Notes: a model not told the origin generated them from the sequence alone. A DNA stretch of 64,000 nt from Nocardia brasiliensis ATCC 700358 (GCF_000250675.2 NC_018681.1:5332001-5396000), one strand, 5' to 3'; counted from the stretch's first letter, positions 7,947 to 17,536 are shown. Made by a program: numbers and translations.

Positions 7947-8733
7947 GCAGCCGGAGGGCCTCGTCGCCCGATCGGCTCGACTGCTGGATCTGCTCGGCGA
8001 TCAGGTCGAGCCGGTCAGCCCCGCCGACCTCGCGCGCCGGGCCGAGTTGCCCAAGACAACCGTGTGGCGACTCATCCGAGTGCTGTGCGCCAACGGGCTG
8101 ATCGAGCAGCAAGGGCCCGGTTACGTCGTCGGGCAGCGATTGGTGCGCATCGCCGTGCCGCCGCCCGAGAACCGAGATCTGTTGCGCGCAGCGGCCGTTC
8201 CGTTCCTGGTCGACCTGCACGTACACACCGGGGCGACGGTGTCACTCGGCGTCCTGGCCGGCTCCCAGGTGCGGTATACGGAGCGGATCTACGGGCACGC
8301 CGCGGCGCGGACGCCGTCGTTCGGTCAGACCTTCGCGCCGGTCCACTGCACCGCGATCGGCAAAGTCCTGCTGGCGTTCGCCCTCGATCAGCCCGCCGAC
8401 CTGCTGCGGGCCAAGAGCTTCGACCAGATGACATCGCGCACGATAACCGATGGCGCGGAACTGAAAGCGCATCTCGCCCGCGCGCGCAGCACCGGAATCG
8501 CTACCAGCGACGAGGAATTCACCCGGGGTGTGCGCTGCGTGGCCACACCGGTGATGGATCGGCGGCGTCGTCCCGTCGCGGCGATCGCGATCGGGGATAC
8601 CGTCGCGCGGTTCGACATCGACACCGCGTGCGCGTTGATCCGCCGGACGGCGTTCGCGGTGTCGGTTGCGCTGCGAACCGGCACGCACAGCGGGCGGACG
8701 GAGCCCATCACGCGCGCTCACCGGTACCGGTGA
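7939..8733 (+). CDS. IclR-family transcriptional regulator
   Basis: 264 residues. The N-terminal winged helix (RSARLLDLLGDQVEPVSPAD then LARRAELPKTTVWRLIRVL) is followed by an IclR effector domain with FAPVHCTAIGKVLLAF, TRGVRCVATPVMDRRRRPVA and AIAIGDTVARFD. The start chosen is the ATG at 7939, directly before the HTH homology and overlapping the small ORF stop. No catabolic operon is adjacent, so its target and ligand are unknown. Confidence 0.88.
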   Translation: MPEQPEGLVARSARLLDLLGDQVEPVSPADLARRAELPKTTVWRLIRVLCANGLIEQQGPGYVVGQRLVRIAVPPPENRDLLRAAAVPFLVDLHVHTGATVSLGVLAGSQVRYTERIYGHAAARTPSFGQTFAPVHCTAIGKVLLAFALDQPADLLRAKSFDQMTSRTITDGAELKAHLARARSTGIATSDEEFTRGVRCVATPVMDRRRRPVAAIAIGDTVARFDIDTACALIRRTAFAVSVALRTGTHSGRTEPITRAHRYR

Positions 8734-8986
8734 GCGGTCCGCGCCGGACGTTCCGAGTTGCCCTGAGGCCGCACCACCGTTCAGCGCGACCGGTGCCCGA
8801 CCGTGCTCAACTGCCTCCGAGCAGCGTCGATTATCAGCAGCGACATCTACCTACCCCAGCATTCCGATCCAGATAATCCGCGAGCCACCCGGCGAGGACA
8901 AAGCTACGGAGCAAGGCCAATTTCAACGTCCTGCCACGCCTGGGTCGATCAGGTGGTCGTCCGACACCGGGGCCGCCGCGACGCAC

Positions 8987-9658
8987 TCAGGCCGAGAGGT
9001 GGGCGAGCAGACTGCGCCGGGCCGAGTCGACGTGCTCCTCGGCGCAGCGCGCCAGCACGTCACGATCACCGGACCGCAGCAATTCCGCCAGCTCACGATG
9101 CTCATCGATCACCCGGTCTCGATAGTGCTCGTATCCCGCTGCGACACGGTGCATTTGGAACAGGTAGACCTGCGACCGCACGGCCTGCCACGCCTGGCTG
9201 AGCCGTTGGTTTCCGGCGATGTCGTAGATCTGGTCGTGGAATGCGATGTCGAGAGCGAGCAGTCGGGGCCCGGCTGCCGCACCGGCGATCTCGGCCGCCA
9301 TCGCCTCGACCAGGTCGTCCAGCGGCGCCAACTGCTGCGGACTCGCGGTGGCCTGGGCGCTGATCGCGGCCAGCCGGTCGAGCGCACCGCGAACCGCGTA
9401 GACCTCTTCGATGTCCTGCGGCGTGACCTCGATGACGGCGGTGCCGCGATGCCAACCGCTGCGGATCAAGCCTTCGCGCTGCAGCAGGGCCAAGCCCTCG
9501 CGGACCGATCCGCGGCTGACACCGAGCGCGGCGGCTAGTTCGACTTCGCGCAGCGGCGCACCGGGCGCGATATCGCCGGCGAAGATCGCGTCCCGGATGA
9601 CGTCGGCCGCTTCGTTCGCGAGCCCGCGCCGTGCGGCCTTGGGCAGCGGTAGGTTCAT
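8987..9658 (-). CDS. GntR/FadR-subfamily regulator (FCD domain)
   Basis: 223 residues: N-terminal GntR winged helix (ANEAADVIRDAIFAGDIAPG, VSRGSVREGLALLQREGLI), then an FCD ligand domain. That domain has AFHDQIYDIAGN, HRVAAGYEHYRDRVIDEHRE and EEHVDSARRSL, supplying the Asp/His metal-ligand positions of the family. It is divergent from the VOC-SDR pair. Its own start codon lies inside a 28-bp palindrome, so it almost certainly represses itself and the divergent operon. Confidence 0.9.
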   Translation of the reverse strand: MNLPLPKAARRGLANEAADVIRDAIFAGDIAPGAPLREVELAAALGVSRGSVREGLALLQREGLIRSGWHRGTAVIEVTPQDIEEVYAVRGALDRLAAISAQATASPQQLAPLDDLVEAMAAEIAGAAAGPRLLALDIAFHDQIYDIAGNQRLSQAWQAVRSQVYLFQMHRVAAGYEHYRDRVIDEHRELAELLRSGDRDVLARCAEEHVDSARRSLLAHLSA

Positions 9659-9683
9659 GTCCTAATGTTGACATTAGGACATG
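9656..9683. promoter_or_regulatory. 28-bp perfect palindromic operator for the FadR-type regulator
   Basis: Two perfect 13-bp arms (CATGTCCTAATGT and its complement) separated by TG. The left arm includes the regulator's own ATG (9658-9656). It lies between the GntR gene and the divergent VOC/SDR operon. Position and symmetry make it the likely binding site. Confidence 0.8.
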
Positions 9684-9730
9684 GTGCGGAGCAAGCTGAA
9701 AGCCTCGTTGAAGGAAAAGGAGTGCTGACC

Positions 9731-10153
9731 ATGTCACCTCGTCCCGCCATGCATTTGGCCATCCCGGTCGATGATCTCGACGCCGCCCGCCGCTTCTATG
9801 GAGATGTCCTCGGACTCGAGCAAGGGCGCAGCAGCGACCACTGGATCGACTGGAACCTGCACGGCCACCAGTTGGTCACCCATCTGGCGGCGGGCGAGAG
9901 CACCGCGCAGGGCCTGAGCGAGGTCGACGGACATCACGTGCCGGTGCCCCACTTCGGGCTACTCCTGCAAGCGAACGACTTTCACGCCCTGGCCGAGCAA
10001 CTACGCACGGCCGGTGTGGAATTCGTGATCGAGCCGTACCTGCGATTCCCCGGTCGACCGGCGGAACAGTGGACCATGTTCTTCCGGGATCCGGCCGGTA
10101 ATGCGCTGGAGTTCAAAGCGTTCGCCGATGAGGCGCAGGTGTTCGCGCGATGA
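9731..10153 (+). CDS. VOC-family protein (glyoxalase/dioxygenase fold)
   Basis: 140 residues with two beta-alpha-beta-beta-beta units: HLAIPVDDLDAARRFYGDVLGLEQG, then HFGLLLQANDFHALAEQL and FFRDPAGNALEFKAF. Candidate metal ligands are His in MHLAIP and the Glu of NALEFKAF. The ATG at 9731 has AAGGAG upstream. Its stop overlaps the SDR start, so the two form an operon under the FadR regulator. Reaction unknown; a small-molecule lyase or dioxygenase is likely. Confidence 0.85.
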   Translation: MSPRPAMHLAIPVDDLDAARRFYGDVLGLEQGRSSDHWIDWNLHGHQLVTHLAAGESTAQGLSEVDGHHVPVPHFGLLLQANDFHALAEQLRTAGVEFVIEPYLRFPGRPAEQWTMFFRDPAGNALEFKAFADEAQVFAR

Positions 10154-10911
10154 GACGAGTATTGGTTACCGGAGCGTCGCGCGGAATCGGCCGGGCGGTA
10201 GCGGTGGCATTCGCCGAGAACGGCGATCGAGTGGCGGTGCATTACGGCAAGGACGCCGACGCCGCGGCGCAAACTCTGCGGCTGTTGCCCGGCACGGGGC
10301 ACACCATGATCACCGGCGACCTCGGTGATCCGGAGACCGCTCGACAGGTGGTCGAGGCCGCTGTGGACGCGCTCGGCGGAATCGACATCCTGGTCAACAA
10401 TGCCGCCGTCGCTACCTCGGCCAGCACCCGGCATGCGGTCGCCGAAATCGATTTCGGGCAATGGCAACGGATTTGGCAACAGATGCTCGATGTAAACCTG
10501 CTCGGCGCGGCGCACCTGACATATGGGGTCGCCCGGCATCTGATCGAGCGGGGCGCGCCCGGCCGCGTTATCAACATCGGCTCACGCGGCGCGTTCCGGG
10601 GCGAACCCGAATTTCCCGCTTACGCGGCGAGCAAGGCCGCGCTGCACGCTTTCGGGCAGTCCATGGCGATCGCACTCGCACCCCATGACATCGCGGTAAC
10701 CTCCGTCGCGCCCGGATTCATCAGTACCGAGCGCCAAGAAGCGAAACTCGCGAGCGACGCCGGCGACGAGGTCCGCGCCCAGAGCCCGTTCGGCCGGGTC
10801 GGTACACCGGACGAAATCGCTGCCGCCGTGCTCTACCTGGCCTCCCCCGACGCAGCGTGGGCTTCGGGCACGATCCTGGATCTGAACGGCGCGTCCTACC
10901 TGCGCAGCTGA
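10150..10911 (+). CDS. Short-chain dehydrogenase/reductase
   Basis: 253 residues, classical SDR. Cofactor motif TGASRGIG lies at residues 7-14, NNAAV at about 88, catalytic Ser in NIGSRGAF and the YAASK active-site pair (YxxxK) near residues 158-162, with a C-terminal GTPDEIAAAVLYLASPDA segment. It begins in the last codons of the VOC gene (ATGA overlap) and is co-regulated with it. Substrate unknown. Confidence 0.9.
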   Translation: MRRVLVTGASRGIGRAVAVAFAENGDRVAVHYGKDADAAAQTLRLLPGTGHTMITGDLGDPETARQVVEAAVDALGGIDILVNNAAVATSASTRHAVAEIDFGQWQRIWQQMLDVNLLGAAHLTYGVARHLIERGAPGRVINIGSRGAFRGEPEFPAYAASKAALHAFGQSMAIALAPHDIAVTSVAPGFISTERQEAKLASDAGDEVRAQSPFGRVGTPDEIAAAVLYLASPDAAWASGTILDLNGASYLRS

Positions 10912-11242
10912 TTACCACGTAGCGGGCGGCCGTCGGTTCGAGTCCTCTTCCGCGAGACGACGGCGGCCAAGCCCCAGCCCAGCCTGCTGCGGACTGCACT
11001 CGCCCGCCCAAAACACCGCGGGGCGCGGCGAAGATGGCAGCGACCGCGCCGTCGCAGCCAATATCCGCCTGCGACAACACCGCCGGTCTGCGTAGATGCC
11101 GTATGTCCAGGGTTCGAGCTCACGTTCGACGAATTTCCCACCGGCTACGGGTCACGCCGAGTTCGCCGTTGAATTCACCACGCTGCGCTGATGTTCCGGC
11201 GTACGTGGCCCATGCGTCTCGGCGCGACCCAGCTCACATTCA
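10912..11242. other. Intergenic stretch with no gene seen
   Basis: About 330 bp between the SDR gene and the second FadR-type regulator. I see no coding frame with a start and ribosome site, and no strong hairpin. Only the small palindrome immediately downstream is notable. Confidence 0.5.
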
Positions 11243-11255
11243 AATGTCTGACATT
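11243..11255. promoter_or_regulatory. FadR-type operator AATGTC-T-GACATT
   Basis: A 13-bp perfect palindrome, 18 bp before the ATG of the GntR gene. The half-site resembles the TGTC element in the operator at 9656-9683, as expected for related FadR-subfamily proteins. Confidence 0.6.
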
Positions 11256-11273
11256 CGGTGTTAGGTTGCCCTT

Positions 11274-11957
11274 ATGAGTGAACTTCGCGCACCCCGCCGC
11301 GTCGCGAGCTTGTCCGCGCAATTGGTGGACACGCTTCGCGAGCTGATCGCCTCCGGCACCTGGCCGGTCGGCATGCGGATCCCTCCGGAACACGACCTCG
11401 TCGAGCAGCTCGGCGTCGGGCGAACGACTGTGCGCGAGGCAATCGGCGCGCTGGTGCACCTGGGCCTGCTGGAGGCCCGCAAAGGCGACGGAACCTACGT
11501 GCGCGCCTCGAACGAAATGCATTCGGTGCTGATGCGCCGCACCACCACCTCCGAGCGCGGCGACGTGCTGGAACTGCGCGCGGTGCTGGAGGAGTACGCC
11601 TCGGCGCGGGCCGCGGCGCGGCGGACCGACGACGATCTGGTCCAGCTCGAGCGCCTCCTCGACGAGGCCGAATCGGCAGCGGATCCGGCCACTGCCGCGG
11701 CGGCCGACGCGCGCTTCCACCGGGCCGTGGTGCGCGCGTGCGGAAACACCCTGCTCACCGAGCTGTACGACACCCTCAGCGTCGCGGTTACCGAACAGAT
11801 CGGCGCCATGCCCTGGGTCCCCGAGACGGCCGCGGCGCACGCCCGGCTGCACCGCGGTCTCGTCGCGGCCATCGCCGCCCGGGACGAAGTCGGCGCTCGC
11901 CATTACGCCGCGGAGATCGTCCAGCTCACCGAAAACGGAACGGAACCACAAGAGTGA
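11274..11957 (+). CDS. GntR/FadR-subfamily regulator of the CynX-like transporter
   Basis: 227 residues. The HTH (QLVDTLRELIASGTWPVG, then MRIPPEHDLVEQLGVGRTTV) is followed by an FCD domain (DARFHRAVVRACGN, HARLHRGLVAAIAARD). It overlaps the downstream transporter start by 4 nt (GTGA), the usual regulator-transporter pairing for cyanate/nitroimidazole-type permeases. Confidence 0.9.
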   Translation: MSELRAPRRVASLSAQLVDTLRELIASGTWPVGMRIPPEHDLVEQLGVGRTTVREAIGALVHLGLLEARKGDGTYVRASNEMHSVLMRRTTTSERGDVLELRAVLEEYASARAAARRTDDDLVQLERLLDEAESAADPATAAAADARFHRAVVRACGNTLLTELYDTLSVAVTEQIGAMPWVPETAAAHARLHRGLVAAIAARDEVGARHYAAEIVQLTENGTEPQE

Positions 11958-13174
11958 CCACCACGAACCTCGAGCCCACGACCGAGCGGCCGGGCACCGG
12001 GCCCGCCCTCTCCATCGGGCTCGTGCTCGCAATTCTGTTGGTGGCGGCCAATCTTCGCGCAACCTTGACGGGCGTAGGTACCCTGTTGCCCGCCATCGAA
12101 CACGAAACCGGCCTGCCCTCCTCCGCGGGTGGTGTGCTGAGCACGCTGCCGCTGCTGATGTTCGCCGTCACGTCGCCGTTCGTCGGGCGCGTCGCCCACC
12201 GGTTCGGCATCGTCGCGCCCCTCGTGGCGTCGCTCGCGGTGCTCGCGGTCGGCATGACGATCCGCTCCCTCCCGTCGATCGCCTGCCTGTTCGCCGGGAC
12301 CGTGCTGCTCTCGGTGGCCATCGCGGTGGGAAATGTGCTGCTGCCCACGGCGATTCGCACGCATGTGCCCGCTCGGCAGATGCATATGGTGAGCGCCCTC
12401 TACGTCACCGTGATGGGTCTGGTCGCCGCCGTGTCGTCCGGCATCTCCGTCCCGCTCGCCAAAGTCCTACCCGGAGGGTGGCATTCGGCACTGGCCTGGG
12501 GTGTGGTCCCTGCCGTCGTCACGCTCGTCGTATGGCTGCCCCGGCTCCGCGAAGCCCGTTCGGACGACGACACACCGGCCGAGAAGGCGCCTGCCCGGAC
12601 ACCGTGGCGGTCCTGGCTGGCGTGGCAGGTGTCCCTCTTCATGGGCCTGCAATCGCTGGCCTTCTACACCGCGATCGCCTGGCTGCCCAGCATTCTCAGC
12701 ACGCAGGGCATGAGCACCGCGGCGGCCGGCTGGATGCTGTTCTACTACCAGGTCGTCGCACTGATCACGGGCATGCTGCTGCCTTTGGCCACGCGCGGCC
12801 GGCACGATCAGCGGTTCGCCGCGGCCATCGCGGCGTCGGTCGTCGCCGCCGGATTCGCGATCCTGCTGTTGCTGCCGACCCTCGCCCTCGCGGCATGCAC
12901 CCTGCTCGGGTTGGGCGCCGGAGTCTGCCTGGTACTGGCCCTGACCTTTCAGAGCCAGCGCGCCACCGGCCCGCGCGAAACCACGGCGCTCGCCGGGATG
13001 GCCCAGTCCATCGGCTACCTCGTGGCGGCGGCAGGCCCCCTGCTGCTGGGCATCCTGCACGACGCCACCGCCAGCTGGACCGGCGCGCTCATCCTGCTCA
13101 CCGTATTGAGCCTGCTCATGGCGGCCGCCGGTTACGGCGCCGGACGCGACCGCCACGTCCCGGCCCAGCACTGA
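11954..13174 (+). CDS. CynX/NimT-family MFS transporter
   Basis: 406 residues with about 12 hydrophobic segments. The first, beginning LVLAILLVAANLRATLTGVG, is the CynX/NimT signature; a central loop (residues about 195-215) carries charged residues. GTG at 11954 overlaps the regulator stop. Homologues export or import cyanate, 2-nitroimidazole and related small polar molecules; the substrate here is unknown. Inner membrane. Confidence 0.88.
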   Translation: MTTTNLEPTTERPGTGPALSIGLVLAILLVAANLRATLTGVGTLLPAIEHETGLPSSAGGVLSTLPLLMFAVTSPFVGRVAHRFGIVAPLVASLAVLAVGMTIRSLPSIACLFAGTVLLSVAIAVGNVLLPTAIRTHVPARQMHMVSALYVTVMGLVAAVSSGISVPLAKVLPGGWHSALAWGVVPAVVTLVVWLPRLREARSDDDTPAEKAPARTPWRSWLAWQVSLFMGLQSLAFYTAIAWLPSILSTQGMSTAAAGWMLFYYQVVALITGMLLPLATRGRHDQRFAAAIAASVVAAGFAILLLLPTLALAACTLLGLGAGVCLVLALTFQSQRATGPRETTALAGMAQSIGYLVAAAGPLLLGILHDATASWTGALILLTVLSLLMAAAGYGAGRDRHVPAQH

Positions 13175-13190
13175 TCCGCTCGCCGAACAA

Positions 13191-13229
13191 CCAAGCGCTG
13201 CCGGTCAAGTCATGACCGGCAGCGTTTGG
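13191..13229. terminator. Bidirectional hairpin terminator
   Basis: 12-bp perfect arms CGCTGCCGGTCA / TGACCGGCAGCG with a 5-nt loop, extended by CCAA/TTGG across one mismatch. It sits between the convergent CynX-like gene and the next MFS gene, giving A/T-containing flanks on both sides, so it can serve both. Confidence 0.75.
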
Positions 13230-13244
13230 CCACCGCGAGGCGAA

Positions 13245-14537
13245 TCACGCACGCGCCGTGCTGTCGTAGCGCCAGAACGATCGCACGCTCAGGGCCACGG
13301 TCACTGCCACGGCGATGCAGACGAGGGCGCCGCCGGACCAGGCGATCGTGAGCGTCGTGGCAGCCGCCATCGCACCGGCTCTGAGATCACCGAGGCGGGG
13401 GCCACCCGCGACGACCACGGTGAACACACCTTGTAAACGTCCGCGCATTCCGTCGGGCACCTGGGTCTGCAACATCGTCTCCCGGTAGACGGCGCTGACC
13501 AGGTCCGCCGCCCCGGCCAAGACCAGCAACCCCACAACGGCCCACAAACTCCGGACCGCCCCGGCGGCGGCGATGGCCGCGGCCCACACCACCACCGCGA
13601 CACTCAACGCCACCCCTTGGCGGCGCACGCGCCCGATCCATCCTCCGAACACACCCGCCAGCAACGCACCAACAGCGATCGCCGAATACAGCACCCCCAC
13701 GCCCGCGCCTCCGTGCCATCGCTCGGCCGCGGCCTGGGGGAACAGTGCCGTCGGCATCGCCAGCACCATCGCCGCGATGTCCAGCGCGAACGAGGTCGAC
13801 AGCACCGGGTTCGTGGCGAGGAAACGCAGGCCTTCGAACACCGAACGCAGGCCGGGACGGGCGGGCGCGGCAGCGGCGGGCAACGGTGGCAGTCGCGCGG
13901 CGGCGTAGAGCGCGGCGGTGAAAAGCACCGCATCGGCGCCATAGGCGAGCGCGAATCCGTTTGGTAGCGCGAGTAATACGCCCGCCAGCAGTGGTCCGAG
14001 GACTTGCCCCAGCGTGCCCGCGGTGTAGTTCAGCGCGTTGGCTGCCGGAAGCTGTTCGGCGGGCACCAGCATCGGTATGAGAGCGCCGCGTACCGCCGCC
14101 GACACCGCGAACCCACCGGCCTGCACCGCGACCAACACCAGAATCAGTGCGGGAGAACGGATTTCCAGCAGGCTCTGCACCAGCAGAGCGAGCGTGATCA
14201 CCCAGGTGAGCGACGACGAGAACAGATACAGCTTGCGGCGATCGATCGCGTCGGCGACAGCGCCGCCGTAGAGGCCGAACACAATCGTCGGCACCAGGCC
14301 GACCAGTCCGGCCAGCCCCACCACCAGTGACGAGCCGGTCAGCGAAAACAGTTGCACCGCAACAGTCACCGAGGTGACCATCATCCCGACGACGGCGGTG
14401 GACTGTCCGAGGAAGATGCGCCGGAATCCGGTATGCGCGAGCGGCCTGGTGTCGGCCACCATGCGTCGCAACCGATCACGGCGCGGTGGCACCGCGGGAC
14501 CCGGGGACGGCTTTCGAAGTGATCTCGTCGCTCGCAT
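13245..14537 (-). CDS. EntS-like MFS exporter
   Basis: 430 residues, about 12 membrane segments. The N-terminal RRDRLRRMVADTRPL then GFRRIFLGQ and the AVADAIDRRKLYL loop-2 motif are typical of the EntS/enterobactin exporter-like branch of the MFS. The start at 14537 is weakly supported; an in-frame Met at 14462 is an alternative. Divergent from an AraC gene, which may control it. No siderophore genes are nearby. Confidence 0.82.
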   Translation of the reverse strand: MRATRSLRKPSPGPAVPPRRDRLRRMVADTRPLAHTGFRRIFLGQSTAVVGMMVTSVTVAVQLFSLTGSSLVVGLAGLVGLVPTIVFGLYGGAVADAIDRRKLYLFSSSLTWVITLALLVQSLLEIRSPALILVLVAVQAGGFAVSAAVRGALIPMLVPAEQLPAANALNYTAGTLGQVLGPLLAGVLLALPNGFALAYGADAVLFTAALYAAARLPPLPAAAAPARPGLRSVFEGLRFLATNPVLSTSFALDIAAMVLAMPTALFPQAAAERWHGGAGVGVLYSAIAVGALLAGVFGGWIGRVRRQGVALSVAVVVWAAAIAAAGAVRSLWAVVGLLVLAGAADLVSAVYRETMLQTQVPDGMRGRLQGVFTVVVAGGPRLGDLRAGAMAAATTLTIAWSGGALVCIAVAVTVALSVRSFWRYDSTARA

Positions 14538-14590
14538 GTCTCTACGATGCGTGGCCGCGGGGGTTCGGTCTTCCGATAAACTGCCCAGTT

Positions 14591-15325
14591 GTGTCGCAAA
14601 TCCGACAACACTTTCCGGCGGGCGAGGTCATCGCTCGTCACCGGCACGACGTACATCAGCTGATGTATGTCAGCAGCGGCATTTTCGCGGTGCGCACCGA
14701 CCACGGCACCTGGGTCGCGGGAGCCCACCGCGCCGTGTGGACACCCGCGGGCACCTGGCACGAGCACCGCGTCTATGGGCGCGCCGACGTGCATCTGCTC
14801 GAATTTCCCGCCCACGACACGCTTTTCCCCGACGAGTCACCGACCGTCCTCGCGGTGTCCGCACTGCTGCGCGAGCTGCTCATCGCCGCTACCGAACCCG
14901 AACTCCCCCGAGGCGAATCGGCTCGGCTGCGCGCCGTCATCCGCGACCGTCTCCGTAGCGCACACGTCACGCCGCTGGCTCTCCCGCAAGCGCAGGACCC
15001 GCGCCTGGCTCGAGCCTGCCAACTCGTCGTCGACGATTTGAGCCGGCCCCGGACCATGACCTGGCTGGCCCGGCAAGTGGGCACGAGTGAACGCCACCTC
15101 GCGCGCCTGTTCCGCGGCGAGTTCGGCACCACCTACCCGCAGTGGCGCACCACCACCCGGGTATTCCACGCGATGCTCGAACTCACCGCCGGCGCCTCCG
15201 TCACGCAGACGGCGCATCGCTGCGGCTGGGCCACTCCCAGCGCCTTCGTCGACACGTTCAGTCGCACCATGGGGCAGACGCCGGGCGCCTACCGCACCGC
15301 CGCACTCGACGAAACCGCCTACTAG
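14591..15325 (+). CDS. AraC-family regulator (NimR-like)
   Basis: About 244 residues: N-terminal cupin (HRHDVHQLMYVSSGIFAVRT, AVWTPAGTWHEHRVYG) and C-terminal double HTH (MTWLARQVGTSERHLARLFR, AHRCGWATPSAFVDTFSRTM). This is the layout of NimR/RipA-type regulators that control an adjacent transporter. The start GTG at 14591 is chosen because the upstream extension to 14486 would overlap the divergent exporter gene; no strong ribosome site is seen for either. Confidence 0.82.
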   Translation: MSQIRQHFPAGEVIARHRHDVHQLMYVSSGIFAVRTDHGTWVAGAHRAVWTPAGTWHEHRVYGRADVHLLEFPAHDTLFPDESPTVLAVSALLRELLIAATEPELPRGESARLRAVIRDRLRSAHVTPLALPQAQDPRLARACQLVVDDLSRPRTMTWLARQVGTSERHLARLFRGEFGTTYPQWRTTTRVFHAMLELTAGASVTQTAHRCGWATPSAFVDTFSRTMGQTPGAYRTAALDETAY

Positions 15326-15528
15326 ACAGACGATCTCAGCGCAGCCCCACCGCTCGCCGTCGAGTGCGGGCCACCCGGAGGACGGTGGACGGCAGCCGAG
15401 TGGCTGTCACCGTTCATCCAGTCGGTGGTGTGCGCCGTTGCGGAAATTCGCTAACTTCGAGCGGCAGGCACGCATGCCGTGTGTTGTGAACTCCTGCGTC
15501 GTCAAAGCAACCCCTGGAAGGACATTCG

Positions 15529-15945
15529 ATGCTCGACCCGGTGTCGGCCCCGGAGGAAACCACCCGAGATCGCCTCGAACGTGGCCGGGAGATTCTCGCC
15601 AGAATCTGTGGCACGTCCGGGGAGGAGGTGCTCAGTGCACTGAACGAGGTCTCCCCCGCGCTCGGTCATCAGATCGCGGCTTGGGCCTACGGCGATATCT
15701 ACAGCCGCCCGGCATTGGATCCACGCTCCCGGCAACTGGTCACACTCGGAATTCTGGCCGCGCTAGGCGGGTGCGAGCGCGAACTCACGGTGCACGCCAA
15801 AGCGGCTCTCACGGCGGGCATTACCCCGGAGGAACTACGCGAAACCGCTTTGCATTCGGCTGTCTACTGCGGCTTTCCTCGCGCGATGGAGTTCATGTTC
15901 ACGATCAAGAAAGTCCTCGCAGAACACGAACTATCGGTGAAGTAG
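15529..15945 (+). CDS. Carboxymuconolactone decarboxylase-family protein
   Basis: 138 residues of the CMD/AhpD fold: RPALDPRSRQLVTLGILAAL, ELTVHAKAALTAGITPEELR and ETALHSAVYCGFPRAM. The CxxC peroxidase pair of AhpD is absent, and HAKAAL-(x)n-HSAVYCG follows the gamma-CMD pattern. RBS GAAGGAC precedes the ATG at 15529. The neighbours are unrelated transporters; true substrate unknown. Confidence 0.85.
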   Translation: MLDPVSAPEETTRDRLERGREILARICGTSGEEVLSALNEVSPALGHQIAAWAYGDIYSRPALDPRSRQLVTLGILAALGGCERELTVHAKAALTAGITPEELRETALHSAVYCGFPRAMEFMFTIKKVLAEHELSVK

Positions 15946-15993
15946 AGGTGATCGTGAGCGCGAAAGCGGACGAGCCGCACCGATTCAGACCCG

Positions 15994-17421
15994 CTACGTC
16001 GGCGTTTGCGAACCGACGAACTCGGCGGCTTCCTCCTCTGATTGTGCGGCGGGGGCCGAACCCCACATGTGTCTGCCGTTGGGTTCCTGGAGGAAGTAGA
16101 CCGACACCGCGCCGATGACGCCTGCGATGATCAAATAGTAGGCGGGCCAGTTCAAATCGCCGGTCAGGCCGACGAGGGCGCCGACGACCACCGAGGTGGT
16201 GCCTGCGAACAGGGATACCGCGACGTTGAATGCGACCGACAGGCCCGCGCCACGCACCTTCGTGGGGAACAGCGAGGGCAGGGTCGAGGGCATCGTCGCG
16301 CTGAAGCAGATCAACGTCAGCCCCATCATCAGCAGGCCCACGAAAACGGCGAACGCATTGTCTGTGCGGACCAATAGCACCATCGGGAACGACAGCACGA
16401 TCAATGCCGCGATACCGGTCCAGATGATCGGTTTACGGCCGACCCGATCGGAGAAGAAGCCGATCACCGGAATGGCCAGCAACGCGACAGCCATCACCGC
16501 GATCTGCAGCCATTGCGAAACCGACACGGACACTCCACCGCCGGTCGCGTCGGGCACCGTGGCGGTGACGTAGGTCGGCATGTAGGAGGTCAGCATGTAA
16601 TTGGGGACGTTCCAGACCACGACCAGGCCCATGCAGACCAGGACGTACGGCCAGAGCTTGGCGAGGATCTTGGCCTCGTCGCCGGTCTTGTTCGCTTTCT
16701 CGCGCTCCTCGGATTCTTTTTCCAATGCGGCGAACGCCGGGGTGTCGGCCAAACGCATGCGCAGATAGACGCCGACGATGCCGAGCGGCAGCGCGAGGAA
16801 GAACGGCAGCCGCCAGCCCCACGCCAGCAACTGCTCGTGGCTCAGTGTGGCGTCGGCGAGCGTGACGATCAGCGCGCCGAGCAGATATCCGGTGAAAGTG
16901 CCGAATTCCAGCCAGCTGCCGAGAAATCCGCGCCGCCGGTCCGGCGCGTATTCGGCGATGAAGGTCATCGCGTTGCCGTATTCACCGCCGGTGGAGAAGC
17001 CTTGCAGCAGTCGCGCGCACAGCAGCAGCATGGGCGCCCAGAAGCCGATCGAATTCTGGTCCGGGATGCAGCCGATGGCGAAGGTGCCGAGCGCCATCAG
17101 GATCATTGTGGTCGCCAGCACCCGATTGCGGCCGATACGGTCGGCCAGCGGGCCGAAGAACATGCCGCCCAACGGTCGGACGAGGAACGCCACCGCGAAC
17201 AGGCCGAAGGTGGCGATCGTGCCGGTGGTGTCGCCGAGATCGGCGAAGAACACCTCTTTGATCGTGGGCTCGAAATAGGCGTAGACGCCGAAGTCGTACC
17301 ACTCGGTGATATTGCCGATGCTCGCCGCGCCGATCGCCCGCCGGATGATCGGCGGATCGGTGACGACGATGTCGTCCAGCGACCAACGCCTAGGACGTTC
17401 GCGCGGGGTCAGCACAGCCAC
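15994..17421 (-). CDS. MHS-family (ProP/KgtP-like) MFS symporter
   Basis: 475 residues, 12 predicted membrane segments. The N-terminus (ASIGNITEWYDFGVYAYF), the RPLGGMFFGPLADRIGRNRVL loop and RLLQGFSTGGEYGNAM are hallmarks of the metabolite:H+ symporter family (ProP, KgtP, ShiA). There is a charged cytoplasmic loop at about residues 225-250 (ALEKESEEREKANK). There is no long C-terminal coiled coil as in osmosensing ProP. The likely substrate is a small zwitterion or organic acid. Confidence 0.9.
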   Translation of the reverse strand: MAVLTPRERPRRWSLDDIVVTDPPIIRRAIGAASIGNITEWYDFGVYAYFEPTIKEVFFADLGDTTGTIATFGLFAVAFLVRPLGGMFFGPLADRIGRNRVLATTMILMALGTFAIGCIPDQNSIGFWAPMLLLCARLLQGFSTGGEYGNAMTFIAEYAPDRRRGFLGSWLEFGTFTGYLLGALIVTLADATLSHEQLLAWGWRLPFFLALPLGIVGVYLRMRLADTPAFAALEKESEEREKANKTGDEAKILAKLWPYVLVCMGLVVVWNVPNYMLTSYMPTYVTATVPDATGGGVSVSVSQWLQIAVMAVALLAIPVIGFFSDRVGRKPIIWTGIAALIVLSFPMVLLVRTDNAFAVFVGLLMMGLTLICFSATMPSTLPSLFPTKVRGAGLSVAFNVAVSLFAGTTSVVVGALVGLTGDLNWPAYYLIIAGVIGAVSVYFLQEPNGRHMWGSAPAAQSEEEAAEFVGSQTPT

Positions 17422-17536
17422 AGGGCCACAACCTCCTCGAGTTCACGATCCGCCGCCGATCTTGTTCGCAGGTTGCAGCTTAACCCTCCAACGGCGCCAG
17501 GGGCCGTCACAACCAACTCATGGCCCGGCGCGCGCT

